From contig CALJDU010000010.1 of NCBI GenBank assembly GCA_938024995.1, positions 1 through 64,000 on the forward strand: 64,000 nucleotides of DNA. The letters run 5' to 3'. The notes below the pieces were generated by a model. That model worked only from the letters and a program-made list of their open reading frames with translations, did no database searches and had not been told where the DNA came from. The translations under genes and the position numbers were made by a program. Below are positions 18,924 to 28,364 of the stretch, piece after piece. The DNA comes from an uncultured bacterium. GTDB lineage: Bacteria > Myxococcota_A > Polyangia > Polyangiales > Houyiibacteriaceae. Every line of letters begins with the position of its first letter. Within the stretch, counting starts at the first letter, position 1.

Positions 18924-20842
18924 GGTGACGCCTCCGCGTGGTGGACGAGCGGCTCGGTCGCGCGGCTGGCGATCCGAATGAAGCGCAGCACACGCTCCGG
19001 ACGATAGAGATCTGCCTCACGTGGCTCCTCTGTGACGTACCAAGCGAGCACGTAGTCGCTCTGCCGCGGCATCAAGCGCATCGCGCCGACCAGGAGCTCG
19101 AGCTCCACCTCTTCCGCGTTGAGCATCTCCTGAAGCCGGCTGACCCCGGGCGCCGAGACGTGCATTTGAACAGGGGTCCACGCGGTCGGCGAGACGGGTC
19201 CGACCTCGCGGCGACTGTTCGCCGGGATCGCGCCGACGGGGCTGACGCTTCTCCCGCGGACTACGATCGCGCCGCGGAGGTCGATCGACGAGTCATTGAT
19301 CACTTCCGACTGGCCATCGTCGGAGAAGCGAATCGAACCGCTCAGCTCGCTCTCGGAAACGCGCCGAACGAAGAGGGTGTCCCAGAGACCGCCCACGATC
19401 GGCCCCGCGCTTCGGCGCTCGGTCCCTGCTGCGATCGGCGGCGAGGCAGAGTAGCGCGTTCGGACATCTCCAAAGCGTGGCACCTCCATCGCGAATGATG
19501 TGGGTCGCGTGGTGAAGAGACCGAGGTAGCGCACGCTCGTTCCGCGCGTCTCTCCGGCGACATATTCATCCACTTGGACCGCGCGGTACCTCATGGTCAC
19601 GCCCTTCCCGACATAGCCCACGACCAGCAACCCGATGATGCACGCGGCCGCGATCAGCGGCGTGGTCAAGAGCGCCAACATGGGTTGGTTGCGCTTCTCG
19701 ATGAGCGAGAAGTTGATCGGTCCAACGAGCAAAACGTAGAAGAACAAAACGAAGGCGACCGCCACCAACGCGGGTCGAAACGACTCGTTTGGATCGAGCG
19801 CGCGCCGAACGTCGTCGAAAGCGGAGCCGCTGAACTGAGTGTCTTGATCGAAGGACGCGACCTGCGGAGTGTCTTGACCCTGATGTTTCGGCGTCGCGAC
19901 GATCGAACGGATCAGCGCGCGGGTCTGCGGAGCGCTCACGAGTGGAGGCGCCGTGCCGTCCCAGGTCGCGAGGTAGACGCTCCCGAAACCGAGACGCGCG
20001 ACTCCACCGAAGGGCTCGGGCGTCACGCTCGCCCCAGAGAGCTCGATCAAAGGGGACCCTCCTGGAAGAAAGAGGGGATAGCCGCGCGATCCCGTTTCGG
20101 GAGAGGTCACGAACGGCGGGACGAAATCCGAGAGAGACTCGCTCGCGAGTTCGCTCGGCGCGCGAGGAAAGATCAGCATCCGCCCGCCGGTTTGAATCCA
20201 GCTCCGCAGCGCAGCCCGCTCCACGCCACGAACACGAGAGAGCGCGCGCGGAGTCGTCACGAGAAGCCCGACCGAGCCCCAGCCGCTCGGCGAGCGCGGC
20301 AGGATCGGGTCGCCGGTCGTCGGGTGGTCAGTCACCGCGCCGATATCGACCGTGGTGCGAACGGAGTCGATCTCGACATCCATGTCGAGGAGCTCCCCGC
20401 GCAAGGTGGACGGGTCCGCGAGAACGACCACAGAGGAGGGGAGTCCACGGTGCGTCATGTTGACCGTCGCGCGCCCCAGCTTGTCTCCGCCCGCGACGAA
20501 CTCCACGGTGATCGACGAGTTCTGCCCGATGATGTCGACAAGCGCCGACCGGGTTTGCCCTCCCGGCAGATCGAGCCTCTGACGAAACTCGCGGCGATTC
20601 TCGCTCCACCCCGAGTAGACGACGAGTTCACCGCGGAGGTCGGCTTGGCGTCGGTTCGTCAGGCGAATCGACAGCGCGCTTCCGCGGTTCTGCGAGACGA
20701 GCGCGTCCCCAAACACGCCCTCGGCTTCGACGCCGACGGGGTCGATCGGCTGTGCGCGCGCATCGCTCGGGCTCATGAACAACAGCGCTGTGACGAACAG
20801 CAGAGCCAAGCGCGTTCGGACGTTTCGCGTCTGTAGAGACAT
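18920..20842 (-). CDS. Large exported membrane protein of the MoxR/ABC operon
   Basis: The product is about 640 residues with a signal peptide (RLALLFVTALLFMSPSDARAQ), a long periplasmic beta-rich region, and two helices near residues 360-425 that flank the loop VLLVGPINFSLIEKRNQP, a motif common to membrane proteins beside MoxR and ABC-2 genes. A TTG at 20860 overlapping the MoxR stop is an alternative start. I chose the ATG at 20842, which follows a GAGG and gives a better signal peptide. No catalytic motif was seen. By position it is probably the periplasmic partner of the ABC exporter (inference). Confidence 0.75.
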   Translation of the reverse strand: MSLQTRNVRTRLALLFVTALLFMSPSDARAQPIDPVGVEAEGVFGDALVSQNRGSALSIRLTNRRQADLRGELVVYSGWSENRREFRQRLDLPGGQTRSALVDIIGQNSSITVEFVAGGDKLGRATVNMTHRGLPSSVVVLADPSTLRGELLDMDVEIDSVRTTVDIGAVTDHPTTGDPILPRSPSGWGSVGLLVTTPRALSRVRGVERAALRSWIQTGGRMLIFPRAPSELASESLSDFVPPFVTSPETGSRGYPLFLPGGSPLIELSGASVTPEPFGGVARLGFGSVYLATWDGTAPPLVSAPQTRALIRSIVATPKHQGQDTPQVASFDQDTQFSGSAFDDVRRALDPNESFRPALVAVAFVLFFYVLLVGPINFSLIEKRNQPMLALLTTPLIAAACIIGLLVVGYVGKGVTMRYRAVQVDEYVAGETRGTSVRYLGLFTTRPTSFAMEVPRFGDVRTRYSASPPIAAGTERRSAGPIVGGLWDTLFVRRVSESELSGSIRFSDDGQSEVINDSSIDLRGAIVVRGRSVSPVGAIPANSRREVGPVSPTAWTPVQMHVSAPGVSRLQEMLNAEEVELELLVGAMRLMPRQSDYVLAWYVTEEPREADLYRPERVLRFIRIASRATEPLVHHAEASP

Positions 20843-20856
20843 GTGCCTCAACTCGC

Positions 20857-21861
20857 TCAACTCGCGATGCCCACGCGCGACGCTCCGTCCAGCTCTTCCA
20901 GCACCTGGTCCAGGATCGCGTCGGGGGAGATCCCGTCCGCCTCGGCTTCGAAGCTCGGGATCACGCGGTGCCGAAGCGCTGGTTTAATCACGCGAGACAG
21001 ATCGCTCGCGGTGACGTGCCCGCGTCCGCTCATCAGGGCGTAGACCTTGGACGCGACGATGATCGCCTGCGCGCCGCGTACCCCCGCACCGTAACGAAGC
21101 AGACGGCGGGCGCTCGGGGTGGCCGCGTCATCCGTCGCGTCGGTCGCGCGCGTCAGCCGGGCAACGTACTGCAGAAGCGGCTCCGTCACCCGCACCTCAC
21201 GCGCGAGCTGCCGCATCGCGAGGATCCGCGGCCCATCAATGACGACCGGGACCTCGGGATCCCGGTTGCCCGTGGTTGACCGAAGGATCTCGATCAGGGT
21301 CGCCTCGTCGGGCGAGGGGACCAAGACCTTGAACAGGAAGCGATCCAGCTGCGCCTCAGGCAGCGGGTAAGTACCCTCCATCTCGATCGGGTTCTCCGTC
21401 GCGAGGACCACGAAAGGCGCCTTCAACGAGTGGCTCTCACCGGCGATCGTGACCGACCGCTCCGCCATCGCTTCCAAGAGCGCGCTCTGCGTCTTGGGGG
21501 TCGCGCGGTTGATCTCATCGGCCAACACGAGCTGCCCGAAGATCGGACCGCGCTGTAGCTCGAACCGCTTTCCGCGCTCATCCTCAACGACCATATGGGT
21601 GCCGACGATGTCGCTGGGCATCAAGTCCGGCGTGAACTGGATGCGCGAGAAGTCGAGATCGGCGGCGCGCGAGAGCGTTCGAATCAAGAGCGTCTTTCCC
21701 AGACCCGGCGCGCCTTCGAGCAACGCGTGACCTCCCGCGAAGAGGCAGATGAGCACCTCTTCGACGACCTGATCTTGGCCCACCACGACCTGCGCGACCG
21801 CGCGACGGAGGGCGGTCACCGAGGCTTGAAATTGTTCGATCGCGTCTTGTGGGTTCTGCAT
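20857..21861 (-). CDS. MoxR-family AAA+ ATPase
   Basis: A 334-residue AAA+ ATPase of the MoxR family, which remodel or assemble protein complexes together with VWA proteins. The Walker A motif is EGAPGLGKT near residues 48-56, the Walker B LVLADEINRA near 110-119, and sensor-type LATENPIEMEGTYPLPEAQ and LDRFLFK follow. The longer open frame (405 residues) adds an Arg-rich N-terminus. I chose the ATG at 21861 because AAGGAA lies just upstream and the family homology begins there. It sits 53 bases after the Gly-Asn-repeat gene and is the expected engine for the DUF58 and VWA proteins downstream. Confidence 0.95.
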   Translation of the reverse strand: MQNPQDAIEQFQASVTALRRAVAQVVVGQDQVVEEVLICLFAGGHALLEGAPGLGKTLLIRTLSRAADLDFSRIQFTPDLMPSDIVGTHMVVEDERGKRFELQRGPIFGQLVLADEINRATPKTQSALLEAMAERSVTIAGESHSLKAPFVVLATENPIEMEGTYPLPEAQLDRFLFKVLVPSPDEATLIEILRSTTGNRDPEVPVVIDGPRILAMRQLAREVRVTEPLLQYVARLTRATDATDDAATPSARRLLRYGAGVRGAQAIIVASKVYALMSGRGHVTASDLSRVIKPALRHRVIPSFEAEADGISPDAILDQVLEELDGASRVGIAS

Positions 21862-21914
21862 GGGTTCCTTCGAGCATTGGACCGAGCAAGCGCTCAGGTC
21901 TGCAGTCGTTGAGC

Positions 21915-23714
21915 TCAGTCGCGAGGGCCGTCGAAAAAGGTTCGAACATGTTCTTGGTAGTCTTCGGGGATCGGCGCGCGCTCGATGCCCGAAGCGTCGC
22001 CGGAGACCGCTCGGGCGCCGGTCCCGGTCCCGGTCGTGGGGGCCGCGGTTCCGTCCGCGCTGGCCTCGGTCCACTCCACCCAGGAACGCGAGGGCGCGCC
22101 GTCGCGGATCATCGGACGTACGCGCGCGAGAGGTCCGTTGGCGGTCTCGATCTCTTCGGTCCGGCCACCCGTGTGACCGGGTCCGCCGCCACCGCCCGTG
22201 CCGCCGACTCCGTTCCCGTTCCCGTTTCCGTTTCCGTTTCCGTTCCCGTTTCCGTTCCCGTTTCCGTTTCCGTTCCCGTTTCCGTTTCCGTTTCCGTTCC
22301 CGTTTCCGTTCCCGTTCCCGTTTCCGTTCCCGTTCCCGTTCCCTGGCCGAGGTACCGGGATCCCGCCGCCCGGCGATCCGCCGTTCGTCACGGCGCCCTG
22401 CGCTTCGTCGAGTCGCTTCAACGCTTCCCGGAGCTGCTTCTCAAGTTCGTCGGCGCTCAGCTGCTCGCCGCGCTCCCCCGCCGCTTCTCGCGCGTGATCG
22501 TTCTCCGCGGCCTGCGCTTCGCGGACCGCTTCCGCCAGACGCTGACGCTCTTCTTCGCTGAGCCGGCTCCAGGCTTCGCGCATCGCGTCCACCATTTCTT
22601 GGGTCAGCTCGCTGCCGTCCCCATCGCGCGAGAGTCTCTCCAGCTGTCGACCGAGCCGCTCACGCATGAGCTCGGGCATCGCTTCCGCGAGTTCACGCGC
22701 GAGCTCCGCTTGTCGCGACCGGCGGTCGAGCAGGTTCCGTCGGCGCAAGAGCGAACGCGAGAGCGCGTCTCCCCCTTCTCGCTCCGCCGCCTCGGCCGCG
22801 CGGGTCAAGGCGTCGCGAGCGCGTTGTCGGTCAGCCGCTTCGCGACGGCCGGCGGCGCGCGACGCTTCTTCGTCAAGCTGGTCGAGGTTGCGGTTCCCGA
22901 GCGCCTCCGCCATCGCTGGCTCGTCTTCCGCCAGCGCCTCGATCGCTGCGTCCCGAGCGCGCCGTTCTTCCGCGGACTCTTCTGGCCGCGCCCGCGTCAG
23001 CTCTTCCCGAATCGACTCCATGGCGTCAAGCGCTTCGCGCAGCTCCGTTCCGTCTCGAAGTGCTTCCTCCAGTTCGCGCGCTTGCTCGCGAGCGCGCGTA
23101 ACGTGCTCTCGCGTGCCTTCTGGCAATGGGCGCTCTTCCAAGCGCTCGATCGGGGTCAAGATGTCGACGTCGACCGTCACCCGCTCCTGTTCCGGCGGCG
23201 GCAACGTCGCGGCCGGAACGACCTGCGGAACAAAGAAGACCGCGACCAACGACGCGATCGCCAAGAGCGCGAGGAGCCGCTCCTTGGGTCGGGAGATGGC
23301 CGGGCGTACTTCGCTCGCCTCGCGATCCGTCAGCGCTTCTTTCGCGCGATCCAAGATCCTTCGATCGACCGGCGAGTGACCGGAAGCATCGATCTCACTC
23401 GCGAACTCAAACGCGGTCACCACGCTGTGCTCTGCCTCGAGCCGCTCATCGACGTACGCGACCACCTCGAGGTCGGCCGGCCGCATCCGCGCACCGAGGA
23501 ACGCGCCCATCATCGGCCCGATCGCGAGCGCGGCGAGTACGCTCCATCGCGGAACCGCCGGCACGAAGAGGAAGAGCATGAGCGCGAGGACCGCGACGCC
23601 GAACGCGACGATCAACGAAATCCGAAATACCCAACGCGCAAAGAGCGCGCGCTTCACCGTCGCGATGTATCTCGGAAGCCCCGCGAGCGCGTCTCGTGTC
23701 TGGTCGTTGGGCAT
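21915..23714 (-). CDS. Membrane protein with coiled coil and Gly-Asn repeat (first gene of the operon)
   Basis: A 599-residue protein of no named function, placed first in the eight-gene operon. Two helices near residues 30-75 and a third near 165-188 anchor it. Residues about 190-445 are dense in Glu, Arg and Ala and predicted to be coiled coil. Residues about 458-502 are 22 consecutive Gly-Asn pairs, then a Gly-rich hinge. The last residues, IPEDYQEHVRTFFDG, resemble a C-terminal motif seen in large proteins of MoxR clusters. The GN tract probably acts as a flexible linker or low-complexity spacer (inference). The upstream region contains a 78-bp palindromic repeat. Confidence 0.75.
   Translation of the reverse strand: MPNDQTRDALAGLPRYIATVKRALFARWVFRISLIVAFGVAVLALMLFLFVPAVPRWSVLAALAIGPMMGAFLGARMRPADLEVVAYVDERLEAEHSVVTAFEFASEIDASGHSPVDRRILDRAKEALTDREASEVRPAISRPKERLLALLAIASLVAVFFVPQVVPAATLPPPEQERVTVDVDILTPIERLEERPLPEGTREHVTRAREQARELEEALRDGTELREALDAMESIREELTRARPEESAEERRARDAAIEALAEDEPAMAEALGNRNLDQLDEEASRAAGRREAADRQRARDALTRAAEAAEREGGDALSRSLLRRRNLLDRRSRQAELARELAEAMPELMRERLGRQLERLSRDGDGSELTQEMVDAMREAWSRLSEEERQRLAEAVREAQAAENDHAREAAGERGEQLSADELEKQLREALKRLDEAQGAVTNGGSPGGGIPVPRPGNGNGNGNGNGNGNGNGNGNGNGNGNGNGNGNGNGNGNGNGNGNGVGGTGGGGGPGHTGGRTEEIETANGPLARVRPMIRDGAPSRSWVEWTEASADGTAAPTTGTGTGARAVSGDASGIERAPIPEDYQEHVRTFFDGPRD
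22210..22341 (-). repeat. In-frame hexanucleotide microsatellite encoding (Gly-Asn)22
   Basis: Twenty-two consecutive 6-base units, read on the plus strand as CCGTTC or CCGTTT, run without interruption from 22210 to 22341. On the coding strand they give GGG/GGA/AAC codons, hence an uninterrupted Gly-Asn dipeptide tract. The two unit types are mixed irregularly. Unit gain or loss would change the tract length without shifting frame. Confidence 0.95.
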
Positions 23715-23843
23715 TTGGATGTCCCGCGCGACGCCGGGGTGTCGCTAGCTTAAACGCTTAGACCCCACGGTAGCTTCCTCTTTTGGCGAAACCGTGACGA
23801 AACGATGACCGTCGCGAGATTGCCGGTGAAGGACGCCGTTATC

Positions 23844-23921
23844 GTTTCCGCACAGGCGCTCAGGCGCGGGTTCCGGAGCGAAGCGGAGAACTCGCGGCGA
23901 TGGTGCCGCAGGTGCGGAAAC
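23844..23921. repeat. 78-bp palindromic element, single copy
   Basis: A 78-base element with perfect 10-base ends GTTTCCGCAC and GTGCGGAAAC. It matches the element at 44417-44494 except for a base or so (TGGTGCC here against TGGCGCC) and matches the 5358-5611 array closely. Inner arms GGCGC and CGCGGGTTC also find partners further in, giving a long imperfect hairpin. It lies in the 259-base gap between the FG-GAP lipoprotein gene and the Gly-Asn-repeat gene, both on the minus strand. The nine bases before it (GCCGTTATC) are the same as before the 44-kb copy. Confidence 0.92.
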
Positions 23922-23973
23922 AAAGCATACGCATCCCTCAAAGGTGGGAACGCGCGCGTGGATCACGCCAACG

Positions 23974-26379
23974 TCAGAGAAGACACATCGCCATCGCTTC
24001 GTCGGACTCGTTGTTGCCCTCGCGACACTCGCGGAACGTACGCGCGTCCTCGTCGATGAGGATCTTGGCGACATAGACATCGCTTCGCGTCCCCGCCACG
24101 TCAGTCAGCGTGACGCTCCCGACCTGCCCGGGGAAGAGCGGCCCACTGGTCGCCCCGCTGCCGAGCAAGATGTCCTCGCCGTCTCGTCGCGCGTAGAACC
24201 CAACCTCGACGCCCGGCGGGAGGATCGCGCTGCCCAGGTTACGAACCGATGCGCGGAGCTCAAGGGGATCGCAACCGACCTCAAGGGAAACGGTCGCGTC
24301 GGGCGCGTTGAAGATCCCGCTCTCGCCGACGTTCTGCCGGAAGTTGTTGAGCCACGGCACGCTCCAGTTGTCGCGCTGACGCGCCGGGATGCTCCCGTAG
24401 GTCGCGCCTTCTTCGCACGCGGTGTCGCGATCATCGCAGATGTTGGTCACGTGGTAGGCGTGCTGGTTCCAGAGCGCACGGGTGCCGACCCAGCTGTTCG
24501 CGGTGTCGCGGAATACGGTCAGGCCGCGGTAGACCGTCTCGCCCTCGGGCGGCGCCCACGCTGGGCGACCGAGCGCGGGGTCTGGCGAGATCCAAGGCTC
24601 GATGTTGCAGCGCCAGCTCGTCGGGTTCGCCCCGTTGCTGGTCATGATCATCTCGGCGTGTCCATCGTCATCCACGTCAGCGACGAGCGACGCTTCGGTG
24701 GCGGTGAACGAGAGCGTCGGCGTCGCGAAACGAACCGCTCCGGTCGGCCCGTCGTAGACCCACAGGAAGCACTCGTCCATGTAGATGACCTCCGCGATCC
24801 CGTCGCCCTCGAAGTCAAAGACCGTGGACCCGGTCACCGATGAGCTGAGGTCGTGGTTCGGCGTCTGCCAGACGACCTCAAGCGCGCCGTCCGCGACCTG
24901 GAACATGGAGTAGAAGTTCTGCATCGCGACGCCGATCTCGGGAGCGCCATCGCCGTCAAAGTCCGCCACGGTGGGAGGACCACCGGTCCCGGTCCCGGGG
25001 ATCGCGAGCGGCCCGTACTTCACGACTCCGGTCGCGGCGTCATGGATAGAGAGCATCCCGCGGGAGACCGCGACGAGATCGGGAGCTCCGTCTGCGTCAA
25101 AGTCGCCGAGCGCTGGAAAGGTCGCGCCGAGATCTGCCGTGTTGCTCCAGACCACCGAGCCATCCGCGGCGTACACGGTGCGACCGGCGATCAGCTCGAG
25201 GTCTTCGTCGCCCGCGACGTTCGCGAAGAAGCTGAGCGCGCGGTTCGCGCCTCCCGCGGTCCCCGGGCTCCCGGTGAAGCGCTCACGAAGCATGCCGCCC
25301 GCGGTGGAGAACACGGTCGCGCCGTACGCGATCTCGACCGCGCCGTCTCCGTCCATGTCCGCGATCGCGAGTCCTCCGCCCCATCCGAACGCGCGGGTCG
25401 ATGCGTATGTCACGCGCGTGTCGCTCGTCATCAAGACCTCGCCGGCGCCGCTGATGATCACGACATTGCCCTCGCCAGTCATCGCGACGATCTCCATGCG
25501 GCCGTCGCGGGTCACGTCCCCCAACGCGACGGACAAGCCCGCGAAGCCGATCGAAGTAGGCGACACGCGATCAAGCGACCAGAGCTCCTGACCTGTCTTG
25601 CCGTCGAGCACGCGAAGCACGCCGGTGAGACACGTGCTCGGCGTGAACCCGCCACAGGAGCAACAGGTGCCTCTCGCGTCTCCGCTCACGAACACGACGT
25701 TCGGGGGGTCCTGGCGATCCAGCTCGCCGTCACAGTTGGTGTCGTAGACGCGCCCGACCGTCGGCGTTGCCCACACATCGGTGAAGCCAGGGAACTCCTC
25801 CGCGGTCGGGCCCCACTGCCACTGCTCGGTCGCGGAGAGCGTGGTGACCTCGGGTCGGAACTCGCACTCTTCGAGATCCGTCGGGAGGTCGAGGCAAACT
25901 CCGTTGGACGCGCCTTCCAAGCAAACGCGATCGAGCATCGGTGGGTCGCTAGGCCCTTCGCCAAGCGCCGGCTCGCAGTACTGATCGTCTTCGCAATCAG
26001 CGGTCGTGCGGCAGTCCGCTCCGGGCGTCACGCACGCTCCGGCGAAGCAGGTCTCCGCCCCTTCGCAACAATCGTTACCGCCACACACGCTCTCGGGAGC
26101 GCAGCACGCGCCGGACGTCGTGAGACAGACCTCTTCGCCATCACACTCACTGTCGGAGGAGCAGAGTCCGTCGTCGGTGTCCGGCGGGACCGAGGTGTCG
26201 GGTGTGCTCGTATCGTCGGTCCCCGTGTCTCCCGCCATCGCGGTGACGCAGCGACCATCGGCGCAGGTCATGCCGGCGAGGCAGTCCGAGGAAGAGACGC
26301 ATTCCGTCACGGGGGTCGTCGGGTCACAAGAGCAAGCCGAGACGAGACAAAGAAAACCAATCCAGACAATCGCGCGCAT
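23974..26379 (-). CDS. FG-GAP/VCBS-repeat lipoprotein
   Basis: An 801-residue predicted lipoprotein. The signal peptide ends IGFLCLVSAC. After a short linker come cysteine-rich units (CVSSSDCLAGMTCADGRC and similar) to about residue 150. Residues about 185-580 hold FG-GAP/VCBS-type repeats with Asp-rich calcium loops such as DMDGDGAVEIAYGA, DFDADGAPDLV and DFDGDGAPEIGV, expected to fold as a beta-propeller. The last 200 residues include a CARDB-like region on exported scaffolds. Proteins of this plan are common in predatory and surface-active myxobacteria; the ligand is unknown. It stands alone, with a palindromic element 53 bases past its stop. Confidence 0.85.
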   Translation of the reverse strand: MRAIVWIGFLCLVSACSCDPTTPVTECVSSSDCLAGMTCADGRCVTAMAGDTGTDDTSTPDTSVPPDTDDGLCSSDSECDGEEVCLTTSGACCAPESVCGGNDCCEGAETCFAGACVTPGADCRTTADCEDDQYCEPALGEGPSDPPMLDRVCLEGASNGVCLDLPTDLEECEFRPEVTTLSATEQWQWGPTAEEFPGFTDVWATPTVGRVYDTNCDGELDRQDPPNVVFVSGDARGTCCSCGGFTPSTCLTGVLRVLDGKTGQELWSLDRVSPTSIGFAGLSVALGDVTRDGRMEIVAMTGEGNVVIISGAGEVLMTSDTRVTYASTRAFGWGGGLAIADMDGDGAVEIAYGATVFSTAGGMLRERFTGSPGTAGGANRALSFFANVAGDEDLELIAGRTVYAADGSVVWSNTADLGATFPALGDFDADGAPDLVAVSRGMLSIHDAATGVVKYGPLAIPGTGTGGPPTVADFDGDGAPEIGVAMQNFYSMFQVADGALEVVWQTPNHDLSSSVTGSTVFDFEGDGIAEVIYMDECFLWVYDGPTGAVRFATPTLSFTATEASLVADVDDDGHAEMIMTSNGANPTSWRCNIEPWISPDPALGRPAWAPPEGETVYRGLTVFRDTANSWVGTRALWNQHAYHVTNICDDRDTACEEGATYGSIPARQRDNWSVPWLNNFRQNVGESGIFNAPDATVSLEVGCDPLELRASVRNLGSAILPPGVEVGFYARRDGEDILLGSGATSGPLFPGQVGSVTLTDVAGTRSDVYVAKILIDEDARTFRECREGNNESDEAMAMCLL

Positions 26380-26535
26380 GACGGAAGCGTACGTGATCCT
26401 TCATGTGAAGAGCATACGCACCCCAAAAAGGTGATCACGACGGCACGTGAGGACCACAACAACCCTCCACACAAGCTTGACTTCCTCGTCAGTCAGACCA
26501 AAGCTTTCAATAAGTTTTGAACGTTCGGAGTTTTC

Positions 26536-27636
26536 ATGAGCACCGTGTCCCCGTCCGCAGCGCAAATCCGGCCAAAAACGCCAGTTACGCCGCCTGATCG
26601 CTCTCCCGTCCTGCGAAGGCTTCAACGCGCCGCGGGTGACCGAGACCTCTCATCGCTGTCAGATCGCCTGGCCACGCTGAGCGAGTTGGTCGCCTGGGAT
26701 GCGTCTGAGATCGACACGGCGATCGCGTCGCTCCCGACCAGCGATCGGCACGTTCACCGCGCCGCGCATCACCTACTGGCGCTCGGCGGCAAGCGGCTGC
26801 GACCGGTCTGCGTGGTGCTCGCTTCGCGTTTGGGCGGCGAGCTTCCCGAGTCACGACATGACCTCGCGATCGCGGTGGAGCTCGTTCACTGCGCGACATT
26901 GCTGCACGACGACGTTGTCGATGAAGGCGACGTGCGTCGCGGCGCTGAGGCGTCTCGCGTTCTCTTCGGCAACGCTGCCTCGGTCTTCGCGGGCGACTGG
27001 CTCTTGGTCGAAGCGCTCCGTCGCGTGCGCGCGACGCGTGTCGATGAAGCGCTCGGTCGACTGCTCGACGTGATCGAAGAGATGATCGTCGCGGAGTCGC
27101 TGCAGCTCGAGGCCCGCGGCACGCTCAACCTCTCCGAGGATCGCTACTTCCAGGTGGTCGAAGGCAAGACCGCCGCGCTCTTCCGTTGGGCGATGTTCGC
27201 TGGCGCGAGCGCCGCGGGGCTCTCTCCCGCGCAACGCGACAAGCTCGAGGCTTTCGGTCGACACCTCGGGGTCGCGTTTCAGCTCATCGACGATCTCCTT
27301 GACTACGCAGGCGACGCAGACGTCACCGGCAAGGCGCTCTTCACCGATCTCCGCGAAGGCAAAGCGACCTACCCCATCTTGTACGCCGCAAAGCACGACG
27401 CAGAGGTCCGCGCCCTCGCGCTTCGGGCGATGAAAGAGGGCCACGGTCCTGAAGGTCATCGTCACAACGCCGCGCTCCTCGCCAAGCTGCGTGAGCTCGG
27501 CGCGCTCAAGGCCTGCCGCGAGCTCGCGGACGACCATGCCAACCAAGCGCGCGCGATCTTGCTGGAGCTCCCGCGGACGCCTGCCCGCGACGCGCTCTTG
27601 ACCGTGACCGACGCCATCGTGACGAGGGACCGATGA
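26536..27636 (+). CDS. Polyprenyl diphosphate synthase (menaquinone side chain)
   Basis: A 366-residue all-trans polyprenyl diphosphate synthase, which builds the isoprenoid chain attached to the quinone head group. Its first Asp-rich motif is LLHDDVVDEGDVRRG near residues 121-135 and the second is QLIDDLLDYAGD near 252-263; both bind Mg-diphosphate. About 45 extra N-terminal residues precede the GGKRLRPVCVV core. A GGAG site lies just upstream of the ATG. It is the first gene of the menaquinone operon and overlaps the next gene by ATGA. The chain length cannot be set from sequence alone. Confidence 0.92.
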   Translation: MSTVSPSAAQIRPKTPVTPPDRSPVLRRLQRAAGDRDLSSLSDRLATLSELVAWDASEIDTAIASLPTSDRHVHRAAHHLLALGGKRLRPVCVVLASRLGGELPESRHDLAIAVELVHCATLLHDDVVDEGDVRRGAEASRVLFGNAASVFAGDWLLVEALRRVRATRVDEALGRLLDVIEEMIVAESLQLEARGTLNLSEDRYFQVVEGKTAALFRWAMFAGASAAGLSPAQRDKLEAFGRHLGVAFQLIDDLLDYAGDADVTGKALFTDLREGKATYPILYAAKHDAEVRALALRAMKEGHGPEGHRHNAALLAKLRELGALKACRELADDHANQARAILLELPRTPARDALLTVTDAIVTRDR

Positions 27637-28364
27637 TGAACACGCAAACACGCTCCCCCGCCCCTGCCGTCGCGCCTGAAGACGTTCGTCTGGGCTCCGG
27701 CGAAATGTTCGACGCGATCGCGCACCGCTACGACTTCCTGAACCGCATCATCTCGCTCGGCATCGATCAGCGCTGGCGACGACGCACCGTGGACGCCCTC
27801 CGCGTGTCGGCCGGTCATCACGTACTCGACGTCGCGACGGGCACCGCGGACCTCGCGATCTTGACCGCGAAGCGCACCGGCGCACAGGTCACCGGGGTCG
27901 ATCCCAGCGTCAACATGCTCAAGCACGGGCAGGTGAAGGTCGACAAGCGCGGCCTGCCGATCTCGCTCGTGTGCGGCGACGCGCAGGACCTCACGTTCGC
28001 GGACGACACGTTCGATGGAGCGACCATCGCGTTCGGGATCCGCAACGTGCCGGACCGCGCGCGCGGTCTCGCCGAGATGAACCGCGTCCTAAAGCCCGGC
28101 GCGCGACTCGCCGTGCTTGAGCTCTCGGAGCCACGGGCTGGCATCCTCGGCCCGCTCGCGCGGTTCCACATTCACCACGTTGTGCCCTTCCTCGGCGCGT
28201 TGATCTCCGGGAACAAGGAGTACCGCTACCTTCAGAAGTCGATCGCCGACTTCCCGCCGCCCCAGGCGTTCGCGAGCTTGATGACCGACGCTGGCTTCCG
28301 CGTGACCGAGGTGACCCCGCTGACGTTCGGCGTGTGTTGTCTCTACGTCGGAGAAGCATCGTGA
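27633..28364 (+). CDS. menG: Demethylmenaquinone methyltransferase (MenG/UbiE)
   Basis: A 243-residue SAM-dependent C-methyltransferase that performs the last step of menaquinone synthesis and, in the UbiE family, may also act on ubiquinone precursors. The family pattern is clear: MFDAIAHRYDFLNRIISLGIDQRWRRR at the N-terminus, SAM motif I VLDVATGTADLAI, GVDPSVNMLKHGQ, and the C-terminal EYRYLQKSIADFP. It overlaps the upstream prenyl synthase by ATGA and the downstream menF by GTGA, so it lies inside one transcript. Confidence 0.94.
   Translation: MMNTQTRSPAPAVAPEDVRLGSGEMFDAIAHRYDFLNRIISLGIDQRWRRRTVDALRVSAGHHVLDVATGTADLAILTAKRTGAQVTGVDPSVNMLKHGQVKVDKRGLPISLVCGDAQDLTFADDTFDGATIAFGIRNVPDRARGLAEMNRVLKPGARLAVLELSEPRAGILGPLARFHIHHVVPFLGALISGNKEYRYLQKSIADFPPPQAFASLMTDAGFRVTEVTPLTFGVCCLYVGEAS

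Noticed and set aside
21849..23753. 634-residue plus-strand open frame over the GN-repeat gene
   Set aside because: It is a mirror of the minus-strand gene, which has membrane helices, a coiled coil and operon context. The shadow is Arg/Phe-rich and spans two genes' ends.
24853..26520. 555-residue plus-strand open frame opposite the FG-GAP lipoprotein
   Set aside because: The minus frame has a lipobox and clear FG-GAP repeats; the plus frame is charged low-complexity sequence with no motif.
26380..26535. Sigma-70 type promoter before the menaquinone operon
   Set aside because: A TTGACT occurs near 26475, but no -10 box lies at usual spacing, so I do not call it.
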